From Glandiceps talaboti (Eukaryota > Hemichordata > Enteropneusta > Spengelidae), in NCBI RefSeq assembly GCF_964340395.1, contig NC_135564.1, positions 3,204,861 through 3,268,860 of the forward strand: DNA of 64,000 nucleotides. Reading direction: 5' to 3'. The notes beneath the pieces are model-generated. The model did no database searches, was not told the origin of the DNA, and saw only the letters and a list, made by a program, of their open reading frames with translations. This document shows, piece by piece, positions 60,721 to 64,000 of the stretch. The position numbers were made by a program, and so were the translations under genes. Every line of letters starts with the position of its first letter. The first letter of the stretch is position 1.

Positions 60721-62975
60721 TTACAGCTCTATCAGAGCAGTCATATGGTAGTTGCTCCGTTGAAAGCGAATATGTTCACTATCAAAACAAAACTCAATCA
60801 AACCGTCTGCATGACACGCACTCACACACGCTATTCTATTATGCAGATAAGAGCACGGTCAGACCTCCAGACCTAGCTACTGCTATCTGCCTTGAACCTG
60901 TATCACTACCTCACCCTATCCAGTTTTGAATTTAATGGGGTTTCTCAATTTACCCCATGCACATTCCTGGCTGAGTTACAGCTTGCAGTCGTAAAACACA
61001 GACTGAATGGACATACAGTATGCAAACACGGTCATACCAATTCTACTACTAGTATGAGTCAAAGAATATACTTTTGTTCCAACATGAACAAGACATGATG
61101 ACTTTACAACACAACAATGGAACCAGTGACAATAAAGAGACCTAAAGAAGCATCAAATTCTATCAATGAAAGGTTTGCTATAACTCCTAAAAAATTTAAT
61201 GTGTTACATTGTGAACTTTGACTGCAGGCATCAATCCACTATCTACAGCATGATTACAACTAGAGTAAACAAGCATTATGAAGTTTATGAACATTTGTTT
61301 ACACAGTATGGCAAAATACACATAACACATTAATTTTCACTGCAGCATTATATGATATTCTGATGTGTACAATAAATGCATTGATTGTGTGAGAACAAAT
61401 TCAAAAGTGAAAAGTAAAGAAAAGATTTCACTAAGTTTGTATTCATTCATTCATTCGTTGAATTATGACACAAATACACTGAATACAACTTTGTACAAAA
61501 AAGAAAATGTAATTATGAAAACAGGATCATTGTGCACAGTTTGAAATAAATGCATTAACACAATTTCTTTGTGAATATTAAGAACAAGGGAAGAGATCCT
61601 TTCAGATTGCTGTTGGCTTTTTTTCTACCATCAATTCATTTTTTTATTCTGCAATGTTCAATTACTTTAGTCTGTAGTGAACTCAATTTTAACTGCTACA
61701 AAAATCTTTACATCTGAAAACTGTGATAATGTACGACAGTGGTTCCACAAGATATATTATACTACACTTCAAATTTCAGCCATATTTTCATAAACGTATA
61801 TATTATGTGTATCACTAGTCTACACAGGGATTTATAATCACAGCCAAAATCAAAACTGTTTACAATCATAAAGTAAAATTCTATCCTCAGTATTCACAGC
61901 TAAACATTTTAGTTACGGGTGTACTACTCTGCAACTGAAATGATTTTTTATCACCTGTGGGTAATTGTATTTGTGTAGTTGTATACGTAATATGGTACAA
62001 GAAATCCAATCTAATTATTTTTTTAGTTCACACCCACGAATCAACAACCCAATACAATCATGATTTCGCTACTGATGGATGAAATCAACCTCTAATTTAC
62101 ATGTACAATATCTAATTATTGGTATTTCAATAATTTTCACTGAATAATATTGTTGGTTGTCTGATCAACAACTGATACTCAGTATTTACAGTTAGTGCAG
62201 GTTTACAATTAGACAATCAGATAAACAAAAGTGGAATTTCAAAACAAACACTAGCAGTGTCATATAAAGGAATGGTGTAAGAATTTGGGGGAATCAACAT
62301 CAAATTTGGAAAAATAAACAATGCTTGCAGATAGCGTTAAATGCAATTTCACACTGTCTATGCAGTGCTAATTGGATCATGAAATACTAAAATGTCTTGA
62401 ACAGTCATGCTATCAAATGACACTTCCGTTAAACCAGAAATTCATTGGCGGCCTGTTAGTGTAATGACCTCTGCTGGAACTGGTGCACCAAATTAACCCG
62501 AGGGGAACAGTGGGTAACCATACAGGAAATATATGGAATCTAGATCAACATATTGATGTCCTCAATTGGATGGTGGTATGAGGTTGACTTGATCACTACA
62601 GGATGAATATAGAGACACACAAAAATGTGCATACACATGCATGCACACAACACACTGCAGCAGTACCTGCACACACAAAAACGTGCTTGCACATACAGTA
62701 TAGACATACACACAGCTACTTTGATATGCACATGTATACACCCACACAAGAATACCTATAAACACCATTTACGATCTGTATAATATAATATTCAATTGCA
62801 ATACATATTGTGCTAAGCACAATGAATATATTCACAAATTTCTTCTTCTAAATCAATTAATACACATGTAAGACATCTATACCTGCACTCTCAAAATTGT
62901 ATTTCATAACCATGGTTACTGTTGTTCACAAACTTGTCTGTCATCATGTTTGTTTCACTTAATAATATAAATGTA

Positions 62976-62989
62976 AACACACACACACA

Positions 62990-63086
<97 letters not shown>
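62976..63086. repeat. (CA)n microsatellite
   Basis: About 55 CA units with three TA interruptions. Confidence 0.97.
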
Positions 63087-63087
<1 letters not shown>

Positions 63088-64000
63088 AAAATGTGACAAT
63101 TTCAGAGAAGAAAAGTTGTATTGAAAGTAATTAATGAACATTCAAATCTTTACAATCACTTTGATATCAAACTTCTACACACTGATTCATTTCTCTTTAA
63201 ATTCCACAACTGTTCTACACCACCACTGGATAGAAAGGATAGTAACAGCTAATTTCTTGTGACAGATGGATTTTACTCAGCTGGGTCAGGGATTAGATTT
63301 AATCACTATGCATGCCAAGTTGCCAACTTTATTTTATTGATGTTGGACAATTTATAGCTTGGTATTGTCTTTAACAATGTTTTCATTTTACAACATTGAA
63401 TGCCATTATTTGTGAGAAGTGTAATGTCATGTCTATTGTTGAGTTCTAGGCTTGGCTGTATAATTTCTTGAAAATAAAAGAATGAGGGTTTATGTAACAA
63501 TGTTTTCTTTCATGATGCATCACAATCTAAGGGAACAACAACAGAAAACTGATGAAATCCAGATTATATAGTATTTTCAATATCAAGCAAAATTTGTCAA
63601 TTTTTAATTTTTCGTACTTTTTACCATCTCATTCCTCAAATTCTGAACATTCTTCACTTTTAGTCTTCCATTTATGATCACTTGTATTCAAAATTACACA
63701 TTTAGTTGGTGAATTTGTCAACATTTTCTTACATTTACAATTCATATTAGAGGATAACCTTGACTTGACAGTACATATACTCAGCAACCTAGCTGCTGAA
63801 GCTATTTATAATAGCCTGAAATGTTAACGTTTCAACATTTGTCACCTTTGAACTTTGCAATCACCTGAGATGTATTCATGAGATGAAATGCCTGTGACCT
63901 TAACCTAGAAATCATGGCTCACACTTTTTTTTTTAAGTTGTCTGACAACGGTGGTGAAAGGAAATTGAAAAATTAACTGTTAACTAAAAATCTCTCTATA
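63087..64000. other. Non-coding right edge
   Basis: No gene, RNA or repeat recognised beyond short poly(T) runs. Confidence 0.4.

Larger units (their letters stand above)
53188..62970. other. Upstream region of PCBP, no protein gene recognised
   Basis: AT-rich, repeat-poor sequence that is probably PCBP 5' introns and intergenic DNA. Apart from the two candidate 5' exons I see only chance ORFs (the longest, 127 codons at 58108-58491 on +, matches no family I know). Imperfect CA tracts occur near 62620-62745. Confidence 0.4.

Overview
The window looks like nuclear DNA from a bilaterian invertebrate. The evidence is AT-rich, CpG-poor non-coding sequence with abundant microsatellites, GT-AG introns of 0.4 to 4.4 kb, a tRNA-derived SINE, many small terminal-inverted-repeat elements, and two animal-type genes (a BTB-BACK-Kelch protein and a triple-KH poly(C)-binding protein). 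I cannot fix the phylum; lophotrochozoan, hemichordate, echinoderm and cephalochordate all remain possible. There is no bacterial-style operon, CRISPR array or prophage.

Layout. Positions 1-15105 are mostly non-coding: a TIR element (456-809), a CpG-rich patch (about 1020-1400) that may be a promoter or first exon, two families of degenerate tandem repeats (1900-2385 and 2444-2870), large simple repeats (8931-9219 and 11069-11481) and a 239-bp fold-back element (12398-12636). A Kelch-like gene lies on the + strand, with its entire 763-codon reading frame (15137-17428) in one large exon behind a spliced 5' UTR; its 3' UTR may run to a poly(A) signal near 19993. From about 20070 to 25515 there is a concentration of small inverted-repeat elements, plus a SINE sitting in a GGAT/TTGA minisatellite.

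The main gene of the right half is a complete poly(rC)-binding protein (PCBP/alpha-CP family) on the - strand. Its 13 coding exons run from 53133 down to 30621 and join in frame into a 411-residue protein with three KH domains and a C-terminal tail resembling vertebrate PCBP4. Two candidate 5' non-coding exons lie upstream (55571-55628 and one ending at 60607). The 3' flank down to a poly(A) signal at 24378-24383 could be a long 3' UTR. The rest (53188-64000) is intron or intergenic sequence with no recognisable protein gene.

The two genes are not obviously linked in function: the Kelch protein is probably a CUL3 substrate adaptor and the PCBP an RNA-binding regulator of splicing, stability or translation. 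They converge (Kelch to the right, PCBP to the left). The most interesting non-genic result is a set of short elements with termini near TAGTCTG/TAGACTG and 9-bp flanking direct repeats, two of the larger ones and a 60-bp one having exact repeats. It looks like a MITE family with several insertions here, including one in a PCBP intron and one just behind the Kelch gene.
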